Positions 49,327 through 57,665 of a stretch of 64,000 bases of DNA are shown piece after piece. The position numbers and the translations under genes are program-made. This stretch comes from an uncultured Faecalicatena sp. (lineage in GTDB: Bacteria; Bacillota; Clostridia; Lachnospirales; Lachnospiraceae): positions 1 to 64,000 of the forward strand of contig CAOKHZ010000013.1 in the NCBI GenBank assembly GCA_948468385.1. The letters run 5' to 3'. The first letter of the stretch is position 1. Each line of letters begins with the position of its first letter. Under the pieces are notes generated by a model. It searched no databases. It had not been told where the DNA came from and saw nothing but the letters and a program-made list of their open reading frames with translations.

Positions 49327-49371
49327 GAAATGGTTTGCTCCATGCCATTTTTTGAATCCTTTCATCATACT

Positions 49372-50091
49372 TTAAAGTCCCTTCATCATGCGTGTGGACG
49401 TCAGGCAGGTTTCTCCGTTGCTAAAATGGATGATTCGGCCTTTGGCGTCTACTTCTTTTATGTTATTTTTATTTACTAGAAATGACCGATGGCAACGCAC
49501 AAAGTTACCGTCCAGCGTGCTTGCCAGTTCCTTTATGGTACCGGTAAATTCGATTTGACGGTCTTTCGCGTGGAGAATGACTTTATGGATATTACCGGAA
49601 GTTTCAAAAAAGAAAATATCATCATAATCTATGCTGATTTTCCGTCCACCGGTTTCAATCGTATAGACCTTGTGTATCTTGTTTGTCTGGAGCGTATAGC
49701 GTTCCATCGCATTTAACAGACATTCTCTGATTTTCACTTTCATCTCGGCAGGGTTGTCTTTTAATACAAAGTCCATCGCTTCCACCCGATACTGAAAGGT
49801 CATGTAGCTTAGTTCGGAATGTGCGGTTATGAATATGATGAAACCACGGGGGTCAAACAATCTGATTTGTTGTGCCAGTTTCATTCCGTTCATGTTGCTG
49901 CTCAAGTCGATATCAAGGAAATAAATGCCGGTGTCCTGACTGGTCTTGACTTTTTCTAATAGCACGTAAGGGTCTTTGGCATCTAATACAAGCTGCATGT
50001 CCAGTTCTTCCATTAATACGGTATTTTGAATGATTTTCACGACATTGCGCCGTTGTACGTCATTGTCCTCACATACAAAGATATTTAGCAT
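49372..50091 (-). CDS. LytTR-type response regulator (AgrA-like)
   Basis: A 239-residue regulator. The receiver domain has FVCEDNDVQRRN, phospho-acceptor D60 in IYFLDIDL and Lys in MDFVLKD. The C-terminal LytTR domain has KISIDYDDIFFFETSGNIHKVILHAKDRQIEF and FVRCHRSFLVNKNNIKEV. This is the layout of AgrA/ComE/FsrA quorum-sensing regulators. It is translated together with the kinase gene (six bases between them). No AgrB or AgrD gene is close by. Possible LytTR sites lie between the kinase gene and the small membrane protein gene at 51620. Confidence 0.92.
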   Translation of the reverse strand: MLNIFVCEDNDVQRRNVVKIIQNTVLMEELDMQLVLDAKDPYVLLEKVKTSQDTGIYFLDIDLSSNMNGMKLAQQIRLFDPRGFIIFITAHSELSYMTFQYRVEAMDFVLKDNPAEMKVKIRECLLNAMERYTLQTNKIHKVYTIETGGRKISIDYDDIFFFETSGNIHKVILHAKDRQIEFTGTIKELASTLDGNFVRCHRSFLVNKNNIKEVDAKGRIIHFSNGETCLTSTRMMKGL

Positions 50092-50097
50092 TTTATG

Positions 50098-51393
50098 TCA
50101 TTCCTTTCTGGCAGCAAGCTCCATATGTTGCACGAAACAGCCGCATCGCATTGTAGTTTCCAATATTATATTGTCATAGGAGCTGATGATTTTTTGGGCG
50201 TTGGAAAGCCCAATCCCCTGATGTCCGATTTTGGTACTAAAGCCTTTTTGCCTTAACTTGTGCAGCGCCACGCCATGATCTTGAAAGTGGTTGCTTATGA
50301 TGATTGACACACCAGCCTCGTTCTGGATAATATTTAGGCCTATTTGCGGGTGCTTTGTCTCCAACGTGGCTTCAATGGCGTTGTCCAAAAAGATTCCCAG
50401 TATTCTGGCAAGATCCACGGTGTCTATCCGAAAACTGTCCACCTTGTCGGGAATATCAATCGTGACGTCAATCCCTGACTCATGGGCGTAAATCATTTTT
50501 GCGGAGAGCAGGCTTTTGATTTCCAACACGCCGATGTTGCTAAGTTGATTCAGCTTGTAATCACCTTGGTCAATCAGATTTTTCGTTGGAAAGATTTTGT
50601 TTTCAAAAAATATTTTTAATTCGTCCATATCACCGTTTTCAATATAGCCGGATATAGAGAGCAGAATGTTAACGTAATCATGCTTAAAGGAGCGCAGGCC
50701 GTTGTACATGACTTCCAGATTGTGTGTGTAGTCTTGCAAATCCTGCATGGCTTTCTGCTTTGCTTCCGCTTGCATTTGTTCCAGGTAGGAACGGCGCATG
50801 GCCAGAAGTAAAAAAAGCATGACAAGCAGATAGCCTGAAATATGTAAGGCATTATTATATATCATTTTGCCGATAGAGCCATTTTGTCCCGGAATCAGAT
50901 TATCGAACAGATAGGTGGTTATAAGGAGCAGTAATGCGGCATCAATCAAATACCACGTTTGCTGAAGGCGTAAAACGCCTTTACCTGACAGTAATAATTT
51001 TTTTAGAAGCTTGCCGCAAAACAACGTAATAAAATAAAACAGCAAAATGCGAATTGGCCTGACACCGAAAGAAAAATACTGCTGATTTGATAAGTCCGGG
51101 GGAATCAACATATTTAGAAGATTTGTCAGCAAATTATCCGTCATGATGGCAAGCACAAATCCGATCATGCCCATACAAACATTCTGGGATGCGGTATCCC
51201 GGTATGTAACCAGTCCATAAATACAAGCGGCCACCAGAATGCCGAACAGACCATATGGTATGCAGGATAAGAGCGTGACGGGCATTCCGGCAAGCAACAG
51301 CAGCATATAAAGCATTATAAAAGATTTTAGGTTCATGCGCTGAGGCCACACGTTACGAATGGCAAGGGAAAGCTGAAAAAAAGACAGCAACAT
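50098..51393 (-). CDS. AgrC-like sensor histidine kinase (GHKL, HPK10)
   Basis: A 431-residue kinase with six predicted membrane helices in the first 200 residues (for example FIMLYMLLLLAGMPVTLLSCIPYGLFGILVAACIYG and LIDAALLLLITTYLF), typical for peptide-pheromone receptors. The phospho-acceptor is H238 in GLRSFKHDYVNILLSISGY. The ATPase part has the N-box DLARILGIFLDNAIEATLE and the G-box GIGLSNAQKI. It pairs with the LytTR regulator. The promoter is TTGATA-17-TATAAT on the minus strand. The ligand would be a small cyclic or linear peptide, but no peptide or processing gene is seen nearby. Confidence 0.92.
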   Translation of the reverse strand: MLLSFFQLSLAIRNVWPQRMNLKSFIMLYMLLLLAGMPVTLLSCIPYGLFGILVAACIYGLVTYRDTASQNVCMGMIGFVLAIMTDNLLTNLLNMLIPPDLSNQQYFSFGVRPIRILLFYFITLFCGKLLKKLLLSGKGVLRLQQTWYLIDAALLLLITTYLFDNLIPGQNGSIGKMIYNNALHISGYLLVMLFLLLAMRRSYLEQMQAEAKQKAMQDLQDYTHNLEVMYNGLRSFKHDYVNILLSISGYIENGDMDELKIFFENKIFPTKNLIDQGDYKLNQLSNIGVLEIKSLLSAKMIYAHESGIDVTIDIPDKVDSFRIDTVDLARILGIFLDNAIEATLETKHPQIGLNIIQNEAGVSIIISNHFQDHGVALHKLRQKGFSTKIGHQGIGLSNAQKIISSYDNIILETTMRCGCFVQHMELAARKE

Positions 51394-51428
51394 TTCAATA
51401 GCCTCTCCTTTCGAGATTTACTTCCACG

Positions 51429-51457
51429 ATTATACAGTATTTGATTCTTCGTATCAA
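51429..51457 (-). promoter_or_regulatory. Promoter of the AgrC/AgrA-like operon
   Basis: On the minus strand, TTGATA (51457-51452), a 17-base spacer and TATAAT (51434-51429). Confidence 0.82.
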
Positions 51458-51478
51458 GCGTTGTTCTGCGAAAATGAT

Positions 51479-51575
51479 GAATAAATGCGCGTTTTGTGGG
51501 AAAAAAACGCGTTTATTCACGAAATGAGGCGTTTTATGACTGATTTGGGAAATCTGTTATTTTCTCTGATATACT
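51479..51575 (+). promoter_or_regulatory. Inverted and direct repeats plus extended -10, candidate LytTR-controlled region
   Basis: GAATAAA-tg-CGCGTTTT (51479-51495) pairs with AAAACGCG-TTTATTC (51504-51518). GCGTTTATTC at 51509 and GCGTTTTATG at 51529 are direct repeats 20 bases apart, close to the two-turn period of AgrA-type sites. Downstream is an extended -10 box, TGaTATACT (51567-51575), with no good -35 box, as expected for an activated promoter of the gene at 51620. Confidence 0.55.
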
Positions 51576-51619
51576 ATCTTACGATAAATACATATTTGCT
51601 TTGGAAGGAGATTAAAGTT

Positions 51620-51802
51620 ATGAAGCATTTTTTAAAAGGGACTGCCGCAGTGGCAATAGTACTGATTGTTTCAATGGCAATCCACGTGTTCTGCAATATG
51701 AAGGGCATTAACCTAGACATGCCAATGGAAGCTATAGTGTCAGCGAGTTTCGCTGTCTTGATTTATCACGTATTGATCAAGAATGAAAAAAATAAGGAGT
51801 AG
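51620..51802 (+). CDS. Small two-helix membrane protein divergent from the Agr-like pair
   Basis: A 60-residue protein: basic start MKHFLKG, a first hydrophobic helix TAAVAIVLIVSMAIHVFC, a short loop (NMKGINLDMPME), a second helix AIVSASFAVLIYHVLI and a charged tail KNEKNKE. GGAAGGAG lies upstream of the ATG. It has no features of an AgrD precursor. Its position opposite the Agr-like kinase, behind a likely LytTR site, suggests that it is a target of that system and perhaps modulates the kinase. It is not a family I recognise. Confidence 0.65.
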   Translation: MKHFLKGTAAVAIVLIVSMAIHVFCNMKGINLDMPMEAIVSASFAVLIYHVLIKNEKNKE

Positions 51803-51905
51803 GGTGTGATTTTCCGCGGCGATATACGTCAGAAAGGATTTTGACAAGCGGCGCGTCCACATAAGCCATAATTCTATTTGTAATTTTATTTACTTACATG
51901 ATGTT

Positions 51906-51932
51906 GGGGGGGCAAAATGTATTTTGCCCCCC
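51906..51932. terminator. G/C-rich perfect hairpin
   Basis: GGGGGGCAAAAT-gt-ATTTTGCCCCCC, a 12-base perfect stem between convergent genes. The T-runs lie inside the stem rather than after it, so its role as a terminator is likely but not certain. Confidence 0.6.
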
Positions 51933-51988
51933 ATGATATTCACAAATTGCTTTGTACTTCGTGTTCTCGCAATTCCAAAGTCTTGCCT

Positions 51989-53338
51989 TTACATCGCTCC
52001 CGTGCCAAGTCTCGGTCTGAAATGCCGGCTCCAGGACCGTTCGGTTGAATCTTGTTTTTCATCAATGGCTCGTTGGTAATAATGAACGACCTTGGCGGCG
52101 ATGCGGCTTTCTTCATATTCTTCTGCAGTTTGCCGTGCGGCCGCTCCCATTTCCTTCAGGGAAAGTCCTTCCCCCATCATGTCATTTTTTATCATGGAGG
52201 TCAATTTTTCTGCCCAGTCCGTTTCGCTGTTGGCGGTCAGCATGCCGTTTTCGCCATGTTCGATCAGGTCATCGGTGCCGGTCGCGTCAATGGCAATCGC
52301 CGGGAGGGAGGCGGCGAAAGCTTCCAAAAGCACGATTCCCTGCGTCTCGGACTGAGAGGAGAAAAGGAAGAGGTCGCACGCCTGGTGGTAGGCACAAACT
52401 TCGTCATTGGGGACGGCTCCGATAAAAACGACGTTATCGGTTAGGCCTAGTTCCGCAGTGAGTGATTCCAAGGTCTTCCGCTCCGGACCGTCGCCAATCA
52501 TCAGGACGCGGAAAATATTTCCGATACGTTCCTTGGCAAGCGCGAGCGAGCGCAGCATGAAATCAAGGTTTTTCTCCTTTGCCATGCGGGACACGGTGCA
52601 AAATAGATAACGCTTGTCCTCTGGCAAATATTTTTTACGGATGTCCGCCGCTTGCGTCTTCTCGTCAAATGCTTCCGCGGACAAACCGGTCGGCACGACT
52701 TCCATCGTGGTTTGCAAGTCAAATGGTTCCAGATAGTCTGCCATCGTTCGGGTCGGGGCGAGCACCAGGTCGCATTGTTCGGCAAAATAGTTCAGATAAC
52801 GCTGGACGATTTGCATTTGCGTGAAGCTGACCAAGGCTTGCGCCGCGGCTGCATCAAAGGCCTCATCTTTTTTTGCACGTTTATCGAGCGACTTAAAAGG
52901 TGCCGCGTAATGGATATATTGTTCATAACGCGTATGGTAGGTAAACACAACGGGGACGTTATATTTTCGGCCAAGGTGCAGGGCGGCGTTTCCGGTCAGC
53001 ACGGGATGGTGCACATGGATGACGTCGATATTCAGTTCGGAAAAGATGGAATCCAGGTAACTGAAAATCGGCAGCGGCAACGGCATTACGCCGGCCATTT
53101 TGACGTTGGTAGTCGGAAACCGGAACGTACATCCAGGATTGAAATCCATAGAATTTTCAAGCGATTCCATGGCACGTGTCCTCTCCTTTGTTTCTACGTC
53201 GTCTTTCACATGATAATCCGGTGCAAAGATATAAACGGTATGCCCTCCGGCGCGCAACCCGTCGGCAAGACGTTCCACGGCGATTGGTACCCCCGCCACG
53301 AAAGGTTTGTAATTGTTGGTAAGCATTGCGATATTCAT
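51989..53338 (-). CDS. GT4-family glycosyltransferase (diacylglycerol glucosyltransferase-like)
   Basis: A 449-residue GT-B enzyme. The N-terminal half begins MNIAMLTNNYKPFVAGVPIAVERLADGL with a conserved Gly loop, and VIHVHHPVLTGNAAL and VFTYHTRYEQYIHY follow. The C-terminal half has TVSRMAKEKNLDFML, VLMIGDGPERKTLE and the nucleotide-sugar motif SSQSETQGIVLLEAFAASLPAIA (E-x7-E pattern). This resembles 1,2-diacylglycerol 3-glucosyltransferases of Firmicutes, which make glycolipids and lipoteichoic-acid anchors at the membrane. The ATG at 53338 has GGGAG upstream. The neighbours do not extend the pathway, so the assignment is by family only. Confidence 0.88.
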   Translation of the reverse strand: MNIAMLTNNYKPFVAGVPIAVERLADGLRAGGHTVYIFAPDYHVKDDVETKERTRAMESLENSMDFNPGCTFRFPTTNVKMAGVMPLPLPIFSYLDSIFSELNIDVIHVHHPVLTGNAALHLGRKYNVPVVFTYHTRYEQYIHYAAPFKSLDKRAKKDEAFDAAAAQALVSFTQMQIVQRYLNYFAEQCDLVLAPTRTMADYLEPFDLQTTMEVVPTGLSAEAFDEKTQAADIRKKYLPEDKRYLFCTVSRMAKEKNLDFMLRSLALAKERIGNIFRVLMIGDGPERKTLESLTAELGLTDNVVFIGAVPNDEVCAYHQACDLFLFSSQSETQGIVLLEAFAASLPAIAIDATGTDDLIEHGENGMLTANSETDWAEKLTSMIKNDMMGEGLSLKEMGAAARQTAEEYEESRIAAKVVHYYQRAIDEKQDSTERSWSRHFRPRLGTGAM

Positions 53339-53554
53339 AATACACACTCCCTTACATAGTTGTTATTGTTTGTTGTTTTCGTAAACTGATATGTCGATTA
53401 CGGTCGCGTGCAGATGAGGCAAAGCGGCCGTGTTCTGCACGATTCGTTTTCTGATAATGCCAGTATAAACGAGAGTGTTTAATATTCATGTCGTGTTCTT
53501 CTTAAAGGTTTTAGAAAAAAAGGAAAAAAAATAAGAAGAAATCTAAAGAAAGCT

Positions 53555-53770
53555 TTGGAATGTCGGTTCAGGAAATACGAAAATTCAATCGTTTTTATAT
53601 GGTCAGCATGGGCGTTGGATCATGGCGCGAAGCGGCTGTTCATTCTTTCGAACAGCAAACTGAAACCGGCGCTTCACATTTACAGAAAATATGGTTTTAA
53701 GGAAATCAAACTGGATAATTATGAATACGTCAGGGGCGACATCGCCTTTGAGTATAAAAAGGATGCCTGA
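53555..53770 (+). pseudogene. C-terminal fragment of a GNAT acetyltransferase
   Basis: Only the end of a GNAT domain is left: ALDHGAKRLFILSNSKLKPALHIYRKYGFKE, then YVRGDIAFEYKKDA. This corresponds to the last two strands and the acetyl-CoA-binding helix of MarR-linked or stand-alone N-acetyltransferases of about 150 residues. The residues before ALDHG are unrelated, and no upstream N-terminal half is found in any frame. A good terminator follows at once, so the original gene's 3' end is intact. Confidence 0.75.
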
Positions 53771-53785
53771 CGGGGCATCCTTTTT
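53761..53785 (+). terminator. Rho-independent terminator
   Basis: GGATGCC-tgacg-GGGCATCC stem followed by TTTTT, at the stop codon of the GNAT remnant. Confidence 0.9.
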
Positions 53786-53797
53786 CTGCGATGCGAA

Positions 53798-53823
53798 AGT
53801 TTTGGCGAAATAGCCAAAAAACT
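53798..53823 (+). promoter_or_regulatory. Inverted repeat upstream of the solute-binding protein gene
   Basis: AGTTTTGGC (53798-53806) and GCCAAAAAACT (53813-53823) form an imperfect dyad about 180 bases before the start codon. It is a possible regulator site; a cre-like reading is not convincing. Confidence 0.4.
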
Positions 53824-53998
53824 CCCGCTGATTTTGTGCATTTCGCAGACAAGATTTATATAAAAAAACCGTGATAAATATAAAAGTCGTGGCGAAATTC
53901 TGTTAAAATTACAAACATGGAAAATTGTAAGGAGTTATTTCCAGACATAAAGAAAGAATGTGTCGGTGGAAATAGTAACAAAAAGAAGGAGGAAAGTT

Positions 53999-55960
53999 AT
54001 GAAAAACAAAGCTGTGAAACGAATTTTAACGGTTGGCTTGGCGGTGGCAATGACGCTTACCATGTTGGCAGGCTGCGGCGGAAAGGGAGATTCCGGTGAC
54101 GCGGGCGATGGCGGCAAGTCCGAAAATCCAAAGGACGCGTCGTTTACCTGGTGGATTTACAAGACGGACGGAGAAGGACAGTATTATGAGGATTACGTGG
54201 ACAGTCCGATTCCCCAATTTATCAATCAGCAGTACTGGGACGTGGAAAACGGCGGCATCGCTACGGCCGAGACCGGCTCACAGTTGAAACTGTCTTATCT
54301 GGTACCGATTACGGGTTCGGAGCAGGATAATTTTAACACGATGTTGTCAACCGGAGAGTATCCGGAGCTTTTGGATTTGGTGTCTTCGCCGGAGAGCCCG
54401 CAGGCGTTGTATGATGAAGGTATCCTGATGGACATCACGGAATATGTGGAAAAGTACATGCCGAATTATCTGGCGTTTTTGGATGCCAATCCAGAACTGA
54501 AGCCATTGGTGCAGGTGGCGGATGACGAAGGTAACGTACATTATTATGCAATCTATGCCTTTATGGATGGCGTGGAAGATCCGTGGCAGGGCACCTGCTA
54601 TCGCCGTGACTGGGTTGTGAAATATGCAGAGCCGACCGAGTATGTATGGGATTGGGAGAGCGATTATGTGGCGGAGAACGGGCATCCGGAAGTGACACCT
54701 CTCGCGCAGGCAATCAAGGAAAATAACATGGAGGGCTGGAAGAAAAACGAAGTGACCGCTTTCAGCGCGGATTATGGGGACGACCCGGCCAACACGTATA
54801 CTGACAACGTCATTTTCCCGAGCGGGACCTCCGACCCGATTACGATTAGTGACTGGGAGTGGATGTTCGAGGCGTTTGACAAGGCGATCGAGGAGAGAGG
54901 CTGGAGTAATGACAGCAATGCTTACGGGACGACCGTTCAGTATTATGGATACAATGGATTGGGAGACGTGACTTCCTCCTTCGGCGGTGGTACCGGAAGC
55001 TATTATCTGAAAGATGGCGAGATATCTTATGACGGCATTTCCGAGAACTTTAAAACCTATCTAGAGTGCATGCAGGTATGGTACGAGAACGGCTGGTTGG
55101 ATTCTCAGTTCTACACGCGTTCCAATGACATCTTTTTCCAGATTAACTCGGCGGGAGTTAATCAAGGAAAGGTCGGCATGTGGGATGGCCTTGTCAGCAC
55201 GCTGGGAACGGCAATCCGCACTTCTTGCCAGGATCCGTCCGACCAGGCGGATGCTTATGTGATGGGAGCGGCTCTTCCGATTAATGACATGTACGGCGGA
55301 GACGCGCAGAAGTTCGTGGAGCCGGATGCATTGTACCAGTCCAGCCGTAAGGGTGCCGCACTTGGAATCACCACCAAGGCGAAAGACAAGGATTTGCCGA
55401 CGTTGTTCACGTTCTTGGATTGGGCATATACTTTGAAAGGTTCGGAAACCATTCGTATCGGATTGGATGAGGAGCAACTGTCTTCTGTGACGTTGAATCC
55501 GGATTTGTACGCGGAATACGAGATTGCGACGGCATACACCGAGGGAATGGATGAAGATGGAAACATCGTCATCACGCCGACCTTGGATTCGTCCAATTCA
55601 CTTATCACGGCATTGGCGGGAATCCGAATGGATGTTGGTTTTAAACTGACCAGAAGCGGAGAACTTGCTTTGTATGAGCAGCATTCCAGCGCGGTGGTTG
55701 AAAATGCATATGATCAGTGGACCAAGTTTTTGAACACCGGAAATATCATGGACTATGCGGGGCTTCTTACAACGGAGGAAACGGATGAATTTAACAAGAT
55801 ACAGACGGCTTGCCAGGAATATTCGTCACAAAATGTGCCGAGTGTCATCCAAGGGACGCTGAGCTGGGAGGACTATGTAAAAGGGTATGACAATATCGAT
55901 TTGGATAAGGGCACTGAAATTTTGCAGAAATACGTGGAATTGGCAAAAACGGCAAAATAA
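53999..55960 (+). CDS. Extracellular solute-binding lipoprotein, orphan
   Basis: A 653-residue lipoprotein. A basic start and hydrophobic stretch lead to the lipobox LAGC (lipid-anchored C26), then a Gly/Asp-rich tether (GGKGDSGDAGDGGKSENPK). The mature protein is large and rich in Trp and Tyr (ASFTWWIYKTDGEGQYYEDYVD), like the LplA/family-1 binding proteins that capture oligosaccharides for ABC importers in Lachnospiraceae. AAGGAGG lies upstream of the ATG. No permease or ATPase genes adjoin it; a terminator follows and the next gene is an unrelated ATPase. It may serve permeases encoded elsewhere, with ATP from a shared MsmK-type subunit. Confidence 0.9.
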   Translation: MKNKAVKRILTVGLAVAMTLTMLAGCGGKGDSGDAGDGGKSENPKDASFTWWIYKTDGEGQYYEDYVDSPIPQFINQQYWDVENGGIATAETGSQLKLSYLVPITGSEQDNFNTMLSTGEYPELLDLVSSPESPQALYDEGILMDITEYVEKYMPNYLAFLDANPELKPLVQVADDEGNVHYYAIYAFMDGVEDPWQGTCYRRDWVVKYAEPTEYVWDWESDYVAENGHPEVTPLAQAIKENNMEGWKKNEVTAFSADYGDDPANTYTDNVIFPSGTSDPITISDWEWMFEAFDKAIEERGWSNDSNAYGTTVQYYGYNGLGDVTSSFGGGTGSYYLKDGEISYDGISENFKTYLECMQVWYENGWLDSQFYTRSNDIFFQINSAGVNQGKVGMWDGLVSTLGTAIRTSCQDPSDQADAYVMGAALPINDMYGGDAQKFVEPDALYQSSRKGAALGITTKAKDKDLPTLFTFLDWAYTLKGSETIRIGLDEEQLSSVTLNPDLYAEYEIATAYTEGMDEDGNIVITPTLDSSNSLITALAGIRMDVGFKLTRSGELALYEQHSSAVVENAYDQWTKFLNTGNIMDYAGLLTTEETDEFNKIQTACQEYSSQNVPSVIQGTLSWEDYVKGYDNIDLDKGTEILQKYVELAKTAK

Positions 55961-55967
55961 AAGGGCG

Positions 55968-56005
55968 AAAAAGAGTGGTTCCATTCATTGGAACCGCTCT
56001 TTTTT
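55968..56005 (+). terminator. Rho-independent terminator after the solute-binding protein
   Basis: AAAGAG-t-GGTTCC pairs with GGAACC-g-CTCTTT, followed by a T-run. Confidence 0.92.
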
Positions 56006-56006
56006 C

Positions 56007-56036
56007 TTGCATAAGTTTAACGATTATGCTATAATC
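56007..56036 (+). promoter_or_regulatory. Promoter of the DUF234 ATPase with dyad over the -10 box
   Basis: TTGCAT (56007-56012), a 17-base spacer and TATAAT (56030-56035). GATTAT-gct-ATAATC (56022-56036) is a perfect dyad covering the -10 box. Confidence 0.75.
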
Positions 56037-56081
56037 AACTCGTGATTCACCAACTTATGAGTCGGCAAAATGGAGGGCATC

Positions 56082-57479
56082 ATGTTTTATTGTCGTGAAG
56101 AAGAATTGCGTGTCATGAATAGACGTTATAAGAAGGGAAAGTTTGAATGCATCGTGATATATGGACGGCGGCGGGTGGGAAAGACGGCATTGATTAATGA
56201 ATTTTGTAAGGATAAGCCGACGGTTTATTTTTCCGCATTGAACGCGTCGTCGCGAGAAAACTTGGAAGCACTGTCCAAGGCGGTTTATTTGTATAAAGAA
56301 CCGGAAGGAGTTCATGTGCCGACCTACCAAAGTTATGAGGATGTCCTGGATGAAATTACAGAAATATCCATGCACACGCGCTTGGTGTTTGTTATAGATG
56401 AGTACCCATATCTGGCAAGGGCGGAAAAGTCCATATCCTCCAGATTGCAGCATGTCATTGACCATGTATGGCAGAACGGGCAATTGTATTTGATATTGTG
56501 CGGTTCTTCCATGAGCTTTATGGAGTATCAGGTGCTGGGATATGAGAGTCCGTTATACGGACGGCGCACCGCACAATTCAAGATTCAGGCGTTGACTTAT
56601 CGGGAGATTACCGCGTTTTACCCGCAATTGAGCGTGGAGGAACAGTCGATGCTATATGGCGTTACGGGTGGGATTCCGCATTATATCAATAAACTGGAAG
56701 TCGAGGATGATTTGGACGAGGCATTGATAAATAACTTGTTTGATACTTCGGGGTATTTGTTTGAGGAGCCGGAGAATTTGCTCAAGCAGGAATTGCGGGA
56801 ACCGGCAATTTATAATTCCGTGATTGCCGCGGTTGCCGGCGGCGCAAGCCGTGCGAATGAAATCGCGACGAAGGTGGGGGTGGAATCCGGCATTTGTGCA
56901 AAATATCTCCGGGTGCTGTTGGAATTGGGGATTTTAAAGAAAGAAATGCCAGTGACCGAAAAGGCGGGAAGGAAAACAATTTATAGGATTGAGGACAATT
57001 TTTTTCGTTTTTGGTATCGGTTTGTTCCTAAAAACATGTCCGTCATAGGAGCGGGACAGATCCGGAAAATTTATGGACGGGCAATGAAACCGCTTTATTC
57101 GGATTATATGGGGGCGGTTTTTGAAAAGATGTGTCAGGATTATTTGCTGCGTTATGCGAATGAACTGCCAATTATGCTTCGCGAGGTGGGGCCGTGGTGG
57201 GGGACGGATTCGAAGACGCGTAAAGAAGTGCAAATTGACATCGTGGGAGTACCCGTGGAAGGGAAGGAGTATATCATCGGCTCTTGTAAATATAAAAACG
57301 AAAAAATTGGAGAGGAAGAATTAGAACTGCTTCGACAATATGCGGCCGTGTTTCGCGGAGACGGAAAATTTCATTATTATATTTTTTCAAAAGGCGGTTT
57401 TAAGAGGTCATTGTTGGAGGCGGAAGAACAAGGAGAAGTCACGCTTGTGACGTTGGAAGATATTTTTGTCATATCCTAA
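56082..57479 (+). CDS. Archaeal-type ATPase with DUF234 domain
   Basis: A 465-residue STAND-like ATPase. It starts MFYCREEELRVMNRRYKKGKFE, with Walker A IYGRRRVGKTALINEF, Walker B LVFVIDEYPYLARAEKS and LILCGSSMSFME. A winged helix follows (SRANEIATKVGVESGICAKYLRVLLELGIL). The C-terminal DUF234 part has NFFRFWYRFVPKN and a PD-(D/E)XK-like end: QIDIVGVPVEGKEYIIGSCKYKNEKIG, with D...S-C-K. These proteins are frequent in gut Clostridia and their function is unknown. The ATG at 56082 is five bases after GGAGG; ATG 56070 is less likely. Its promoter carries a dyad. Confidence 0.88.
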   Translation: MFYCREEELRVMNRRYKKGKFECIVIYGRRRVGKTALINEFCKDKPTVYFSALNASSRENLEALSKAVYLYKEPEGVHVPTYQSYEDVLDEITEISMHTRLVFVIDEYPYLARAEKSISSRLQHVIDHVWQNGQLYLILCGSSMSFMEYQVLGYESPLYGRRTAQFKIQALTYREITAFYPQLSVEEQSMLYGVTGGIPHYINKLEVEDDLDEALINNLFDTSGYLFEEPENLLKQELREPAIYNSVIAAVAGGASRANEIATKVGVESGICAKYLRVLLELGILKKEMPVTEKAGRKTIYRIEDNFFRFWYRFVPKNMSVIGAGQIRKIYGRAMKPLYSDYMGAVFEKMCQDYLLRYANELPIMLREVGPWWGTDSKTRKEVQIDIVGVPVEGKEYIIGSCKYKNEKIGEEELELLRQYAAVFRGDGKFHYYIFSKGGFKRSLLEAEEQGEVTLVTLEDIFVIS

Positions 57480-57550
57480 AATTTTGCAAGAATATGTGGA
57501 CTTGGCAAATATAGATGGTAGATGAGGTTTCGTAAAAGGGTAAAAGTCTC

Positions 57551-57590
57551 GTGCGCCCGTCGTTTGAAAACGACGGGCGCACGTTTTGTT
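57551..57590 (+). terminator. Strong G/C-rich terminator
   Basis: CGTGCGCCCGTCGTTT pairs with AACGACGGGCGCACG over a three- to four-base loop, followed by TTTTGTTT. It separates the plus-strand ATPase gene from the minus-strand esterase operon. Confidence 0.9.
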
Positions 57591-57665
57591 TAAATCATAC
57601 GGCTTCGGTATTCCAAGTGCCAATAAGTGCCGATTGTTTCAAATGCGTTTCATTGTTTCGGTCGC

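Noticed and set aside
51620-51802. Considered as an AgrD-like autoinducing peptide precursor
   Set aside because: It has two full membrane helices, no Cys/Ser ring-forming motif with a charged C-terminal recognition tail, and no AgrB beside it.
53798-53823. Considered as a CcpA cre site upstream of the solute-binding protein
   Set aside because: The dyad does not fit the 14-bp cre pattern (no central CG in the right frame), so it was kept only as an unassigned inverted repeat.
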